Shown piece after piece: positions 1 to 8,183 of a DNA stretch of 64,000 nucleotides. A program made the position numbers and the translations under genes. The notes below the pieces were generated by a model. It saw only the letters and a program-made list of their open reading frames with translations, ran no database searches and had not been told where the DNA came from. Positions within the stretch are counted from its first letter, which is position 1; the number at the start of each line of letters is the position of its first letter. The stretch covers positions 1,717,501 through 1,781,500 of the forward strand of contig NZ_CP026121.1 of the NCBI RefSeq assembly GCF_003330845.1, written 5' to 3'. The stretch comes from Streptomyces sp. Go-475. Lineage in GTDB: Bacteria > Actinomycetota > Actinomycetes > Streptomycetales > Streptomycetaceae.

Positions 1-1
1 G

Positions 2-526
2 CGGCGGCCGCTCCCCCACGACTTCCATCCGCCCGTGCCGTCGTTCACGGTCGAGAGCAAGGACGTCCGGGAAGGGGCGACGCTCAAGGACGCTCAGGTC
101 TACGCGGCCGGCAACACCTCACCGCACCTGCGGTGGGAGGGCTTCCCGCCGGAGACCAAGAGCTTCGCCGTGACCTGCTACGACCCCGATGCCCCGACGG
201 GCAGTGGGTTCTGGCACTGGGTGCTGTTCGACATCCCGGCTTCGGTGACCGAGCTGCCGGTGGGGGCGGGCAGCGGCGCGTTCGAGGGGCTGCCCGAGGG
301 CGCGATCCACGCTCGTAACGACTACGGCAGCAAGGACTTCGGCGGGGCCGCGCCGCCGCCCGGGGACGGGTCGCACCGGTACGTGTTCACGGTGTACGCC
401 GTGGACCAGGAGAAGCTGGGCCCGGACGCGGACGCCAGTCCGGCTTTCGTCGGCTTCAACCTGCGTTTCCACACCATCGCGCGGGCTCAGCTGATCGGTG
501 AGTACGAGGTGCCCGCCGAAGACTGA
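2..526 (+). CDS. YbhB/YbcL-type PEBP (Raf kinase inhibitor-like) protein, 5' end outside window
   Basis: Phosphatidylethanolamine-binding-protein fold of the bacterial YbhB/YbcL group; the cellular role of these small cytosolic proteins is not settled. Visible family marks are the DPDAP ligand-pocket motif followed by the aromatic-rich [10 protein letters not shown] stretch, and the later GSHRYVF segment. The reading frame stays open to base 2 and encodes [15 protein letters not shown] before the GTG at 35. This N-terminal stretch is typical of Streptomyces homologues, so the real start probably lies before the window and 35 is not the start. A strong terminator follows at 564-606, so the gene ends its transcription unit. 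The family assignment is secure; no function is claimed. Confidence 0.85.
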   Translation, partial: RRPLPHDFHPPVPSFTVESKDVREGATLKDAQVYAAGNTSPHLRWEGFPPETKSFAVTCYDPDAPTGSGFWHWVLFDIPASVTELPVGAGSGAFEGLPEGAIHARNDYGSKDFGGAAPPPGDGSHRYVFTVYAVDQEKLGPDADASPAFVGFNLRFHTIARAQLIGEYEVPAED

Positions 527-563
527 GCAAGCCGTCCGGCGATCCCAGCGTTCACGGAACGTT

Positions 564-606
564 TGCCCGCTCCTGGTCTTGGAATTGATCAGGAGCGGGC
601 ATTTTT
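564..606 (+). terminator. Rho-independent terminator of the PEBP gene
   Basis: A perfect 12-bp stem (564-575 with 590-601) encloses a 14-nt loop and is followed directly by five T residues. This is one of the few hairpins in the window with a true T tract, so + strand termination is well supported. Confidence 0.85.
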
Positions 607-736
607 GTTGCCGGGGGTCGCGGGGGTCACCCCCCGTGGGAGCAGCAGATATTGCGTTGTCCATCTCGGCGTGCCCGGCCAGAGTTGATCCCAGCCCGCC
701 AGGGGGTGGGCCGGTGCACACGGGAGGTGGGCTGGT

Positions 737-1243
737 ATGCGGGACACGCTGGTACTCAACGCGAGCTTCGAGCCGTTGTCGACGGTGACGCTGAACCGAG
801 CCGTCGTTCTGGTGCTTCAGGACAAGGCCGTCGTCGAGCAGGCCCACCCCGAACTGCGGATGCGGGGAGCCGCGGTCGACATACCGGCGCCCCGGGTGAT
901 CAGGCTCTGCCAGTACGTGCGGGTGCCGTTCCGAAGACGAGCGCCGTGGTCGAGGCGGGGTGTGCTGGTCCGTGACCGGCACCGGTGCGCGTACTGCGGG
1001 AGGCGGGCGACGACCGTGGACCACGTGGTGCCGCGGTCGCAGGGCGGGCAGGACACGTGGCTGAACACGGTGGCCTCGTGCGCCGAGGACAATCACCGCA
1101 AGGCGAACCGGACTCCGGAGGAGGCGGGGATGCCGTTGCTGCGGCAGCCGTTCGAGCCGACTCCGGCGGACGCGATGCTGCTGGCGCTGGGGCAGGACGA
1201 CTTCGACGCGCTGCCGGAGTGGCTGGCCCAGCCGGCCGCCTAG
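737..1243 (+). CDS. HNH endonuclease family protein
   Basis: A 168-residue protein with a C-terminal HNH nuclease module. A CAYC zinc-type knuckle (about residue 85) is followed by the VDHVVPRSQGG core, with the catalytic DH pair, and then a C-x3-N-x3-K segment. The N-terminal 70 residues (RDTLVLNASFEPL opening) form the conserved domain seen in the widespread actinobacterial single-copy HNH proteins, whose physiological target is unknown. The ATG at 737 follows a GGAGGTGGGC ribosome-binding sequence. It stands alone between two terminators and has no restriction-modification partner. Family call is firm; substrate unknown. Confidence 0.85.
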   Translation: MRDTLVLNASFEPLSTVTLNRAVVLVLQDKAVVEQAHPELRMRGAAVDIPAPRVIRLCQYVRVPFRRRAPWSRRGVLVRDRHRCAYCGRRATTVDHVVPRSQGGQDTWLNTVASCAEDNHRKANRTPEEAGMPLLRQPFEPTPADAMLLALGQDDFDALPEWLAQPAA

Positions 1244-1249
1244 CGGTCG

Positions 1250-1294
1250 CGTGCGAAGGGGCCCGCTTCCTGGGAAGCGGGCCCCTTCGCACGT
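1250..1294. terminator. Bidirectional terminator between HNH and SPFH genes
   Basis: A near-perfect inverted repeat of about 21 bp per arm with a very short loop (centre about 1271) sits between the stop codons of the convergent HNH and SPFH genes. It lacks a T tract, as is common in Streptomyces, and can serve both strands. Confidence 0.8.
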
Positions 1295-1299
1295 GTCGG

Positions 1300-2259
1300 T
1301 CAGTCGATGGACGGCTTCTCGCGACGTTCCTGGGCGGGGACCTGGGCCCCGGAGGCGCCGCCGTTGCCGCCGGAACCTCCGCCGATGCCGCCGAAGTTGC
1401 CCATGGCGCCGGACAGGCCCTTGAGGGCGTCGCCGATTTCGCTCGGGACGATCCAGAGCTTGTTGGCGTCGCCCTCGGCGATCTTGGGGAGCATCTGGAG
1501 GTACTGGTACGAGAGGAGCTTCTGGTCCGGGTCGCCGGCGTGGATGGCCTCGAAGACCGTACGGACGGCCTGGGCCTCGCCCTCGGCGCGCAAGGCGGCT
1601 GCCTTGGCCTCACCTTCGGCGCGCAGGATCTGGGACTGCTTCTCGCCCTCGGCGCGCAGGATCTCGGACTGCCGGACACCTTCGGCCTGGAGGATCGCGG
1701 CGCGCTTGTCGCGGTCGGCGCGCATCTGCTTCTCCATCGAGTCCTGGATGGAGGTGGGCGGCTCGATGGCCTTCAGCTCGACGCGGTTGACGCGGATGCC
1801 CCACTTGCCGGTGGCCTCGTCGAGGACGCCGCGCAGGGCCGCGTTGATCTCCTCGCGGGAGGTCAGGGTCCGCTCCAGGTCCATGCCGCCGATGATGTTG
1901 CGGAGCGTGGTGACGGTGAGCTGCTCGATCGCCTGGATGTAGCTGGCGACTTCGTAGGTGGCGGCCCGGGCGTCGGTCACCTGGTAGTAGATGACGGTGT
2001 CGATGTTGACGACCAGGTTGTCCTGGGTGATCACCGGCTGCGGCGGGAACGGGACGACCTGTTCGCGCAGGTCGATGCGGTTGCGGATGGTGTCGATGAA
2101 CGGGACGACGATGTTGAGGCCCGCGTTCAGGGTCCGCGTGTAGCGGCCGAACCGCTCCACGATGGCCGCGCTGGCCTGTGGGATGACTTGGATCGTCTTG
2201 ATCAGGGCGATGAAGACCAACACCACCAGAATGATCAGGACGATGATGACCGGTTCCAT
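1300..2259 (-). CDS. SPFH/Band 7 (stomatin-like) membrane protein
   Basis: A 319-residue stomatin/prohibitin-type protein. Residues 2-20 are a single hydrophobic anchor (IIVLIILVVLVF), followed by the SPFH domain (about 25-185). Next comes a charged coiled-coil stretch in which the RAEGE motif recurs four times at roughly 11-12 residue spacing, and then a glycine-rich tail. Such proteins oligomerise and organise membrane microdomains. The NfeD-like gene lies immediately upstream on the same strand (2392-2823), the classic SPFH-NfeD pairing, so the two proteins probably act together. The ATG at 2259 places the anchor at the N terminus. Confident family call; the lipid or protease partner is not visible. 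Confidence 0.9.
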   Translation of the reverse strand: MEPVIIVLIILVVLVFIALIKTIQVIPQASAAIVERFGRYTRTLNAGLNIVVPFIDTIRNRIDLREQVVPFPPQPVITQDNLVVNIDTVIYYQVTDARAATYEVASYIQAIEQLTVTTLRNIIGGMDLERTLTSREEINAALRGVLDEATGKWGIRVNRVELKAIEPPTSIQDSMEKQMRADRDKRAAILQAEGVRQSEILRAEGEKQSQILRAEGEAKAAALRAEGEAQAVRTVFEAIHAGDPDQKLLSYQYLQMLPKIAEGDANKLWIVPSEIGDALKGLSGAMGNFGGIGGGSGGNGGASGAQVPAQERREKPSID

Positions 2260-2391
2260 CGTCGTTCCCCGTGTCCCTTCTCCGCTGCGGCGTCTTCGGC
2301 AGATCTTATGGTTGTCGAAGATCTTGCTGGTCGAGTCTGACAGACCGTCGCGTAGCTGGCGAGGAGTTCACTCCAGTTACGTCGTGCGAGG

Positions 2392-2823
2392 TCACATGAC
2401 GATCGCGGTCGCACCCTCGATGTCCACGACGTCCACTTCCTGGCCCACTTCGTAGGCGCGGCCGGTGTCGAGGGCGCGGGCCGACCAGACCTCTCCGGCC
2501 AGCTTGATCCGGCCGCCGGAGGCGTCGACGCGTTCCAGGACGACGGCTTGTCTGCCCTTCAACGCGTCCACGCCGGTGGCGAGTTGGGGTCGCTGGGCGC
2601 GATGTCGGTTCGCGATGGGGCGTACGACGGCGATGCCCGCGGTCGAGATGACGGCGAAGACGACGACCTGGGCGACGGCTCCGCCGCCGAAGACGCCGCT
2701 GACCGCCGCGGCGCCGATGGCGCCCACCGCGAGCATGCCGAGTTCGGGCATCGCGGTGATCACGAGCGCGATGCCGAGCGCTGCCGCGCCGATCAGCCAC
2801 CACAGCCATGCGTCGATTTCCAC
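2392..2823 (-). CDS. NfeD-like membrane protein with OB-fold C-terminus
   Basis: A 143-residue protein of the short NfeD type. Two or three hydrophobic segments fill residues 5-70, followed by a soluble C-terminal beta-rich domain (about 80-143) matching the NfeD OB fold, with GRQAVVLERVDASGGRIKL and a terminal VDVVDIEGATAIVM. The long-form serine protease domain is absent. It is transcribed towards the SPFH gene with a 132-nt gap. The GTG at 2823 is the only start that keeps the first membrane segment complete. The product should be an SPFH partner in the cytoplasmic membrane. Confidence 0.85.
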   Translation of the reverse strand: MEIDAWLWWLIGAAALGIALVITAMPELGMLAVGAIGAAAVSGVFGGGAVAQVVVFAVISTAGIAVVRPIANRHRAQRPQLATGVDALKGRQAVVLERVDASGGRIKLAGEVWSARALDTGRAYEVGQEVDVVDIEGATAIVM

Positions 2824-2918
2824 ATGGTCATGGTAGGTCCGCGGGCCCTGTCGCCGACAGGGCGCCCAGCGAGTGAAATGCCGTTCTCGCTCTGGGATTT
2901 GTGTGGCGCGGGGGCGGG

Positions 2919-3716
2919 TCAGGACAGCGGGAGGCCCTGCGCGGTCCAGCGGTCGCCCACCTGTTCGACGACGAGGGGGAGGCCGAAGCAGAGGGAGAGG
3001 TTGCGGGAGGTGAGTTCGAGCTCCAGGGGACCCGCGGCGAGGACCTTGCCCTGGCGGATCATGAGGACGTGGGTGAAGCCCGGGGGGATCTCCTCGACGT
3101 GGTGGGTGACCATGAGCATCGAGGGGGCGATGGGGTCGCGGGCGAGCCGGCCGAGGCGGCGGACGAGGTCCTCGCGGCCGCCGAGGTCGAGGCCGGCGGC
3201 GGGCTCGTCCAGGAGCAGCAGCTCGGGGTCGGTCATCAGGGCACGGGCGATGAGGGTGCGCTTGCGCTCGCCCTCGGAGAGCGTGCCGAACTTGCGCTCC
3301 AGGTACTCGCTCATGCCGAGGCGGTCGAGGAAGGCGCGGGCGCGCTGTTCGTCGATCTCCTCGTAGTCCTCGTGCCAGGTGGCGGTCATGCCGTACGCGG
3401 CGGTCAGGACCGTCTCCAGGACCGTCTGGCGCTTGGGGAGCTTGTCGGCCATGGCGATGCCGGCCATGCCGATGCGCGGGCGCAGCTCGAAGACGTCGGT
3501 GCCGGGCCTGCCGAGGGTCTCGCCGAGGATGGCGGCGGTGCCCGAGCTGGGGAAGAGGTAGGTGGAAGCGAGGTTGAGGAGGGTGGTCTTGCCGGCGCCG
3601 TTCGGGCCGAGGATGACCCAGCGCTCGCCCTCCTTGACCGACCAGGAGACCTGGTCCACCAGAGCCCGGCCCTCACGGACCACGGATACGTCCTGAAGCT
3701 CCAGAACATCGCTCAT
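2919..3716 (-). CDS. Stand-alone ABC transporter ATP-binding protein
   Basis: A 265-residue single nucleotide-binding domain. Walker A is GPNGAGKTT (about 38-46), the signature is LSEGERKR (about 147-154), Walker B is LLLLDEPAAGLD (about 167-178) and the H-loop lies in MVTHHVEEIP. The atypical LSEGE signature and the HHVEEIPPGFTHVLM stretch resemble the YlmA/ModF-like group of lone ATPases. No permease or binding-protein gene is adjacent, so it either works with a distant membrane partner or has a non-transport role. The ATG at 3716 is well placed before the first beta strand. Confidence 0.85.
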   Translation of the reverse strand: MSDVLELQDVSVVREGRALVDQVSWSVKEGERWVILGPNGAGKTTLLNLASTYLFPSSGTAAILGETLGRPGTDVFELRPRIGMAGIAMADKLPKRQTVLETVLTAAYGMTATWHEDYEEIDEQRARAFLDRLGMSEYLERKFGTLSEGERKRTLIARALMTDPELLLLDEPAAGLDLGGREDLVRRLGRLARDPIAPSMLMVTHHVEEIPPGFTHVLMIRQGKVLAAGPLELELTSRNLSLCFGLPLVVEQVGDRWTAQGLPLS

Positions 3717-3877
3717 GAGCGCGTTGTCTCCCCTTGCAGTGTGGCCGGTCTCGGCTGTCGCGTACGCCTGTGGCTCGGTCCGCCGCGCCGGTGGGCGCAG
3801 CCCTCCATGAAATCTACGCCACCGGTCGGCCCGGACATTCCCTCGGTCCGGTCCTTGGAGGGTCCTAGGCTGGGAGC

Positions 3878-4666
3878 ATGCTCACGGAACCGCGCGCTGG
3901 ACGTCTCGCAGCTTGGGGAAATGCCCTTTTGGCCGGACTTGTCTCGCCGGATGACGCCGTGCTCGCCATCGTCGGTGAGGACGCGGTGCACCGGGTGGAG
4001 GGGCTGCCCGGGGAGTCGGCGCCCGTCGGGCTGACGTTGGCACTGGGGCGGCTGCGGGCGCTCGGGGTGACCGGGTTGCGGGTGGCGCTGCCCGCGCCGG
4101 GGCATCCGCTGGGGCTGAGCGGGCCGCCGGAGTTCAACGCGCGGGCGCTGGACGCCGAGGAGGCGGTGGTCTGTTACGGGGCCGCGTTCGGGCTGGTGCC
4201 GGAGGTGTACGAGGCCGGGCCCGAGGGTGATGTGCATGCCGAGGTCGTGTGGCATGTGCTGCCCGTGCGGGAGGCGCCGCCCGCTGATGTGCCGTCGCTG
4301 GGTGAGGCGGAGCGGGAGTTGGCGGAGGCCCTGCGGGAGGCGACCGAGGTGCTGACGCGGCTGGATGTGGCCGGGTCGGGGCCGGTGGCGGAGGCCGCGA
4401 TCGATGCGTATCGGGCTCGGGCCGAGCGGGGGCGGGAGGTGCTGGCGCCGGGGTATCCGCCGCGGGCGGTGCGGGTGCTGGAGTTGGCGCGGCGGGTGGG
4501 GACGCTGATCGGGGTGGCCACGGAGAGTGGGCACGGGGGTGCGGTGAGTTCGGCGGAGATCTTCGCGCGGCGGGAGGCCTTGCGGCCGGTGGAGCGGACG
4601 GCTCGGCGGGCGCAGGTCGCGGCGTACAACTCCGTTGTGGAGGAGCGGGAGCGGGGGGTGCGGTGA
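3878..4666 (+). CDS. Conserved actinobacterial protein of unknown function
   Basis: A 262-residue soluble protein that I do not assign to a functional family. It has no signal peptide or membrane segment. Residues 1-135 form an alternating hydrophobic pattern that ends in WHVLPVREAPP. The second half is mostly helical and charged (VPSLGEAERELAEALREATEVL, RAVRVLELARRVGTLIGVATE). The ATG at 3878 follows a GGGAG ribosome-binding site at suitable spacing. Codon usage is strongly GC3-biased, so the gene is real. It is monocistronic and divergent from the ABC ATPase gene. Confidence 0.7.
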   Translation: MLTEPRAGRLAAWGNALLAGLVSPDDAVLAIVGEDAVHRVEGLPGESAPVGLTLALGRLRALGVTGLRVALPAPGHPLGLSGPPEFNARALDAEEAVVCYGAAFGLVPEVYEAGPEGDVHAEVVWHVLPVREAPPADVPSLGEAERELAEALREATEVLTRLDVAGSGPVAEAAIDAYRARAERGREVLAPGYPPRAVRVLELARRVGTLIGVATESGHGGAVSSAEIFARREALRPVERTARRAQVAAYNSVVEERERGVR

Positions 4667-4797
4667 AACGGCCCGGGGTTGTGCGCGTGCTCGGCGCAGA
4701 GTGCAGGTGCTCGGCGTAGGGGCTGAGGTCGGGGCGTTGCGCGGCCCGGCGGAGCGGGGTGCCGCTGCGCCCACCCGTGCCGCCCCAGCGGCACGAC

Positions 4798-4970
4798 TGC
4801 CCGCAGCTGGGCGGGATGGGGGCTGCGGCTGAGCGGGGGTCCGCAGTTGAGTCAGACGGGGGTTCGGAGTCAGCGGGGCAAGGGCCCGCAAGCTGAGCAG
4901 GGTGAGGGTCCGCAGCTGAGCGGGGCGTTTGACCGCAGGTGAGCAGGGCGGGCTCCGCGGCTAAGCCGGA
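4798..4970. repeat. Degenerate 22-24 bp tandem repeats in the gap 4667-5033
   Basis: The 367-bp gap between 4666 and 5034 contains no credible gene. About seven imperfect copies of a unit resembling TCCGCAGCTGAGCGGGG follow one another, for example at about 4849, 4897 and 4910. Unit length varies (about 20-24 bp) and no reading frame is preserved, unlike the in-gene repeats elsewhere in the window. Confidence 0.6.
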
Positions 4971-4998
4971 CGGCCTCCCAGGGGTGGCTGGGAGGCCG
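4971..4998 (-). terminator. Terminator hairpin downstream of the chaplin gene
   Basis: A perfect 11-bp GC-rich stem (4971-4981 with 4988-4998) and 6-nt loop lie about 35 bp past the chaplin stop codon. No T tract is present. Confidence 0.7.
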
Positions 4999-5033
4999 GT
5001 GGTTGCCTCCGGCTCGGAGACGGAGGCGGGGTG

Positions 5034-5276
5034 TCAGTGGTTGACGGCGAGGTTGCCGAAGGCGGGGTTCAGGATGCCCACGACGTTCACGCTGTTGCCG
5101 GACACGTTGACCGGGACGTGCACCGGGGCCTGGACCACGTTGCCCGAGGCGACACCCGGGGAGCCCACGGCCTGGCCGTCGGCGTGCGCGCTGGTGGCGG
5201 AGGCCATGCCCGCGCCCGCGGCCAGCAGGCCACCGGTCACCATCGTCACGGCCGCTGCCTTCTTCAGGTTCTTCAC
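5034..5276 (-). CDS. chpE: Short chaplin, cysteine-free ChpE type
   Basis: An 80-residue secreted chaplin. Chaplins assemble into amyloid-like surface fibrils that lower surface tension so that aerial hyphae can rise. Residues 1-31 form a signal peptide (KNLKKAAAV start, AGAGMASA cleavage region). The mature part carries one chaplin domain with GSPGVASGN, VQAPVHVPVN, GNSVNVVG and NPAFGN. The two cysteines of most short chaplins are absent, and the protein ends in VNH; both features mark the ChpE type. The GTG at 5276 is preferred because an AAGGAGGG site lies just upstream, while the longer open frame would add a non-signal stretch. It lies downstream of a two-component system on the same strand, separated by 156 bp. 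Confidence 0.9.
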   Translation of the reverse strand: MKNLKKAAAVTMVTGGLLAAGAGMASATSAHADGQAVGSPGVASGNVVQAPVHVPVNVSGNSVNVVGILNPAFGNLAVNH

Positions 5277-5432
5277 TTCTGAGCCCTCCTTGCGATTGCC
5301 GCGGCAGGCGCCGCAGCACGCACTGGAGAACGGCGGAGATCCACCGAGGATGCGCCAAATGGGGGACGTTCCCACGACAGTATGAATCTCGGTCCGGAAC
5401 GGAACCCTCCGTGTTGCCGTGGGGTGAGCGTG

Positions 5433-6074
5433 TCAGCCGGTCACGCCATGGCGAACGGCCCACAGGGCGGCCTGCGTTCGGTCGGCCAGGTCGAGTTTCA
5501 TCAGGATGTTCGAGACGTGGGTCTTGACGGTCTTCTCGGAGAGGACGAGCGCGCGGGCGATCTCCCGGTTGGAACGGCCGTCCGCTATCAGGCCGAGCAC
5601 CTCGCGCTCCCGCTCGGTCAGTGAACCTCCCCTGCCGGGGCCGGAGTTGGCCTCCTCCTGGGAGAGCAGGGCGCCGGCGACCTCCGGCTGGAGGAGGATG
5701 TGCCCGGCGTGGACGGAGCGGATGGCTCCGGCGAGGGCGTCGGGGTCGACGTCCTTGTAGACGTAGCCGGCGGCGCCCGCGCGCAGGGCCGGGACCACCG
5801 TGCGCTGCTCGGTGAAGCTGGTGACGACCAGCACGCGCGCGGGGTTGTCGAGTTCGCGGAGTCTGCGCAGGGCGTCGACGCCGTCCATGCCCGGCATCTT
5901 GACGTCCATGAGGATGACGTCGGGCCGCAGTTCCTCGGCCCGGTCGACTCCCTCGGCGCCGTCGGCCGCCTCGCCGACGACCTCGATGTCGTCCTGCACT
6001 TCGAGGAACGTGCGCAGGCCCCGGCGGACGACCTGGTGGTCGTCGACGAGCAGTACCTTGATCACGTCAGCCAC
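5433..6074 (-). CDS. NarL/LuxR-family response regulator
   Basis: A 213-residue two-component response regulator. The receiver domain (about 5-120) shows the acidic pair in VDDHQVV, the phospho-acceptor aspartate in VILMDVKMPGMDG and the conserved lysine in YVYKDVDP. The C-terminal LuxR helix-turn-helix (about 145-210) has LTEREREVLGLIADG and SEKTVKTHVSNILMKL. The gene overlaps the 3' end of the kinase gene by 8 bp, so the two are translationally coupled cognate partners. The downstream chaplin gene is a possible but unproven target. Confidence 0.92.
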   Translation of the reverse strand: MADVIKVLLVDDHQVVRRGLRTFLEVQDDIEVVGEAADGAEGVDRAEELRPDVILMDVKMPGMDGVDALRRLRELDNPARVLVVTSFTEQRTVVPALRAGAAGYVYKDVDPDALAGAIRSVHAGHILLQPEVAGALLSQEEANSGPGRGGSLTEREREVLGLIADGRSNREIARALVLSEKTVKTHVSNILMKLDLADRTQAALWAVRHGVTG

Positions 6075-7212
6075 CGGGGACCTCCATCTCGATCGTGGTG
6101 CCCTTGCCGGGCGCCGATTCCACGGTCAGCGTGCCCCCGGCGCCGCTCGCCCGGTCCCGCATCGAGACCAGGCCGAGGTGACGCCCCGCGCGGCGGACCG
6201 CCTGGGGGTCGAAGCCGTTGCCGTCGTCCGTGACCCGCAGGACGGCGCCGCCGTCGCGGCGGTCCAGGGTCACGTCGACGTGGTCGGCGCCGGAGTGGCG
6301 CAGGGCGTTGTGCAGGGCCTCCTGGGCGACGCGCAGGAGGGCCTCCTCCTGGGAGGCGGGCAGGGCCTTGACGCCGTGGCCGGTGAAGGTCACGCGGGCG
6401 CTGTGGGCGCGGTCGAGGACCTGTATCTGCGTCCGGAGGGTCGCCACGAGGCCGTCTTCGTCGAGGGCGGCTGGGCGCAACTCGACGACCGCCGCGCGCA
6501 GTTCGTCGGCGGCCTCGGCGGCGAGGGCCGCCACCTGCTGCAGTTCGCCCTTGGCGCGGGAGGGGTCGCGGTCCACCAGGCGGGCCGCCGCCTGGGCCGT
6601 CAGACGCAGGGAGAACAGCTTCTGGCTGACCGCGTCGTGCAGTTCGTGGGCCAGGCGCGAGCGTTCCTCGGCGATGGTCAGTTCGCGGCTGCGTTCGTAG
6701 AGGCGGGCGTTGGTGAGGGCGATCGCGGCGTGCTGGGCGAGGATGCCGAGCAGTTCCTCGTCGTCCTGGGTGAAGCCGCAGCTGCCCTCGGGCTTCTTGC
6801 AGTTCTTGTTCGCCAGGAACAGCGCGCCGATCACCTCCTCGCCGTCCCGGATCGGCAGGCCCAGGAAGTCGACCAGGTCCGGGTGGGCCTTCGGCCAGCC
6901 CTCGAAGCGGGGGTCCTTGCGGACGTCGGCGAGGCGTTCGGCCCTGGCCTCGTGCAGCATCGCGGCGAGGATGCCGTGCTGGCGCGGGAGGGGGCCGATG
7001 GCCTTCCACTGCTCCTCGCTGACGCCGTCGACCACGAACTGGGCGAAGCCGCCGTGGTCGTCCGGGACGCCGAGCGCGGCGTACTGCGCGTCGAGCAGCT
7101 CGCGGGCCGAGGCGACGATCGTCTTCAGGACGTCGCGCACCTCGAGATGCCTGCTCATGGCCAGCAACGCGGAGCTCACCGCGGCGAGGCCGGACCGGGG
7201 ACCGTGGCTCAT
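6067..7212 (-). CDS. GAF-domain sensor histidine kinase
   Basis: A 381-residue soluble kinase of the HisKA_3/NarX class. Residues about 20-165 form a GAF sensor domain, with no membrane segment, so the signal is probably cytoplasmic or a bound cofactor. The dimerisation and phospho-acceptor region holds [17 protein letters not shown], with the histidine in HELHD. The ATPase domain follows, with [11 protein letters not shown] (N box), DDGNGFD (G1) and GLVSMRDRA (G2). ATG at 7212. It is the first gene of an operon with the response regulator. No heme-ligating or cysteine-cluster motif was obvious in the GAF domain. Confidence 0.9.
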   Translation of the reverse strand: MSHGPRSGLAAVSSALLAMSRHLEVRDVLKTIVASARELLDAQYAALGVPDDHGGFAQFVVDGVSEEQWKAIGPLPRQHGILAAMLHEARAERLADVRKDPRFEGWPKAHPDLVDFLGLPIRDGEEVIGALFLANKNCKKPEGSCGFTQDDEELLGILAQHAAIALTNARLYERSRELTIAEERSRLAHELHDAVSQKLFSLRLTAQAAARLVDRDPSRAKGELQQVAALAAEAADELRAAVVELRPAALDEDGLVATLRTQIQVLDRAHSARVTFTGHGVKALPASQEEALLRVAQEALHNALRHSGADHVDVTLDRRDGGAVLRVTDDGNGFDPQAVRRAGRHLGLVSMRDRASGAGGTLTVESAPGKGTTIEMEVPGG

Positions 7213-7484
7213 GTCCTCACGGTACCGGCGGGCTGTGACAGCGCGGATCGGACCGGTGACGGCGGAAGCCCGGCCGGTGGACCTAGGTCGCTCGGCCTAG
7301 TGCGGGCCTGGGCGGTACAGGGGCGCCGGGACCGGAGCGGCCGGGTGGGTCCGGACCAGGTCCGGGGGCGGTGGGCCCGTGGTCTAGGGCGAAGGGCCCC
7401 GGTGGATTGCGGCTCGCGTCCGAGGCGGTCCGGGCGGTCCCGTTCCTACGGTGAGGGCACGCGATCACGACGAGGGAGCCGATC

Positions 7485-8183
7485 ATGCCGGTTGCGATCA
7501 TCACCGGGGCCTCGAAGGGGCTGGGCCGGGCGCTCGCGGAGGCGCTGGCCGGGCGTGGCTGGGACCTGGTGCTCGACGCCCGGGGCGCCGAGGTCCTGGC
7601 GGACGCCGCAAGGGCGGTCTCCGCGCACGGCACGCGCGTGACCGCCCTGCCCGGGGACGTCACGGACGCCGCGCACCGGGCTCAGCTGGTGGCGGCGGCG
7701 TGGCGGCTGGGCGGGGTCGACCTGCTGGTGCACAACGCGAGCGCGCTGGGCGCCGAGCCGCTGGTGCGGCTGGAGGAGCTGCCCCTTGATGGGCTCCGGA
7801 GGGCGCTGGAGGTGAACCTGGTGGCGGGCCTGGGCCTGGTCCAGGAGGCGCTGCCGCTGCTGCGGGCCTCGGAGGCGGGGGCCGTGGTGGCGGTCAGCTC
7901 GGACGCGGCCGCCGAGGCGTACGAGACGTGGGGCGGCTACGGGGCCTCCAAGGCGGCTCTGGACCACCTGGCGGCGGTGCTCGCCGTGGAGGAGCCGGGG
8001 CTGCGGGTCTGGGCGGTGGATCCCGGGGACATGGCAACGGACCTGTATGCGGCGGCCGTGCCGGACGATCATGAGCCGCGGCCGGAGCCGGCGGCCGTGG
8101 TGCCGGGGTTCCTGCGGCTGCTGGACGAGCGGCCGGCGAGCGGGCGGTACGGGGCCCCGGCTCTGGTGGACGGGGTTCGATGA
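7485..8183 (+). CDS. Short-chain dehydrogenase/reductase
   Basis: A 232-residue classical SDR enzyme with a Rossmann fold. The nucleotide-binding motif is TGASKGLG (about 6-13), the NAS stability motif is in VHNASALG, and the catalytic YGASK (Y-x3-K) lies in WGGYGASKAALDHL. The C-terminal region WAVDPGDMATDLY matches the usual substrate-loop position. An ATG at 7485 follows a GAGGGAG-like site. Its stop overlaps the QueA-like start (ATGA), so the two are co-translated, which hints at linked function. Substrate unknown. Confidence 0.88.
   Translation: MPVAIITGASKGLGRALAEALAGRGWDLVLDARGAEVLADAARAVSAHGTRVTALPGDVTDAAHRAQLVAAAWRLGGVDLLVHNASALGAEPLVRLEELPLDGLRRALEVNLVAGLGLVQEALPLLRASEAGAVVAVSSDAAAEAYETWGGYGASKAALDHLAAVLAVEEPGLRVWAVDPGDMATDLYAAAVPDDHEPRPEPAAVVPGFLRLLDERPASGRYGAPALVDGVR

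Noticed and set aside
119..1096. Long minus-strand open frame opposite the PEBP and HNH genes
   Set aside because: Arg/Pro-rich composition typical of a GC-rich antisense shadow; the terminator at 564-606 lies inside it.
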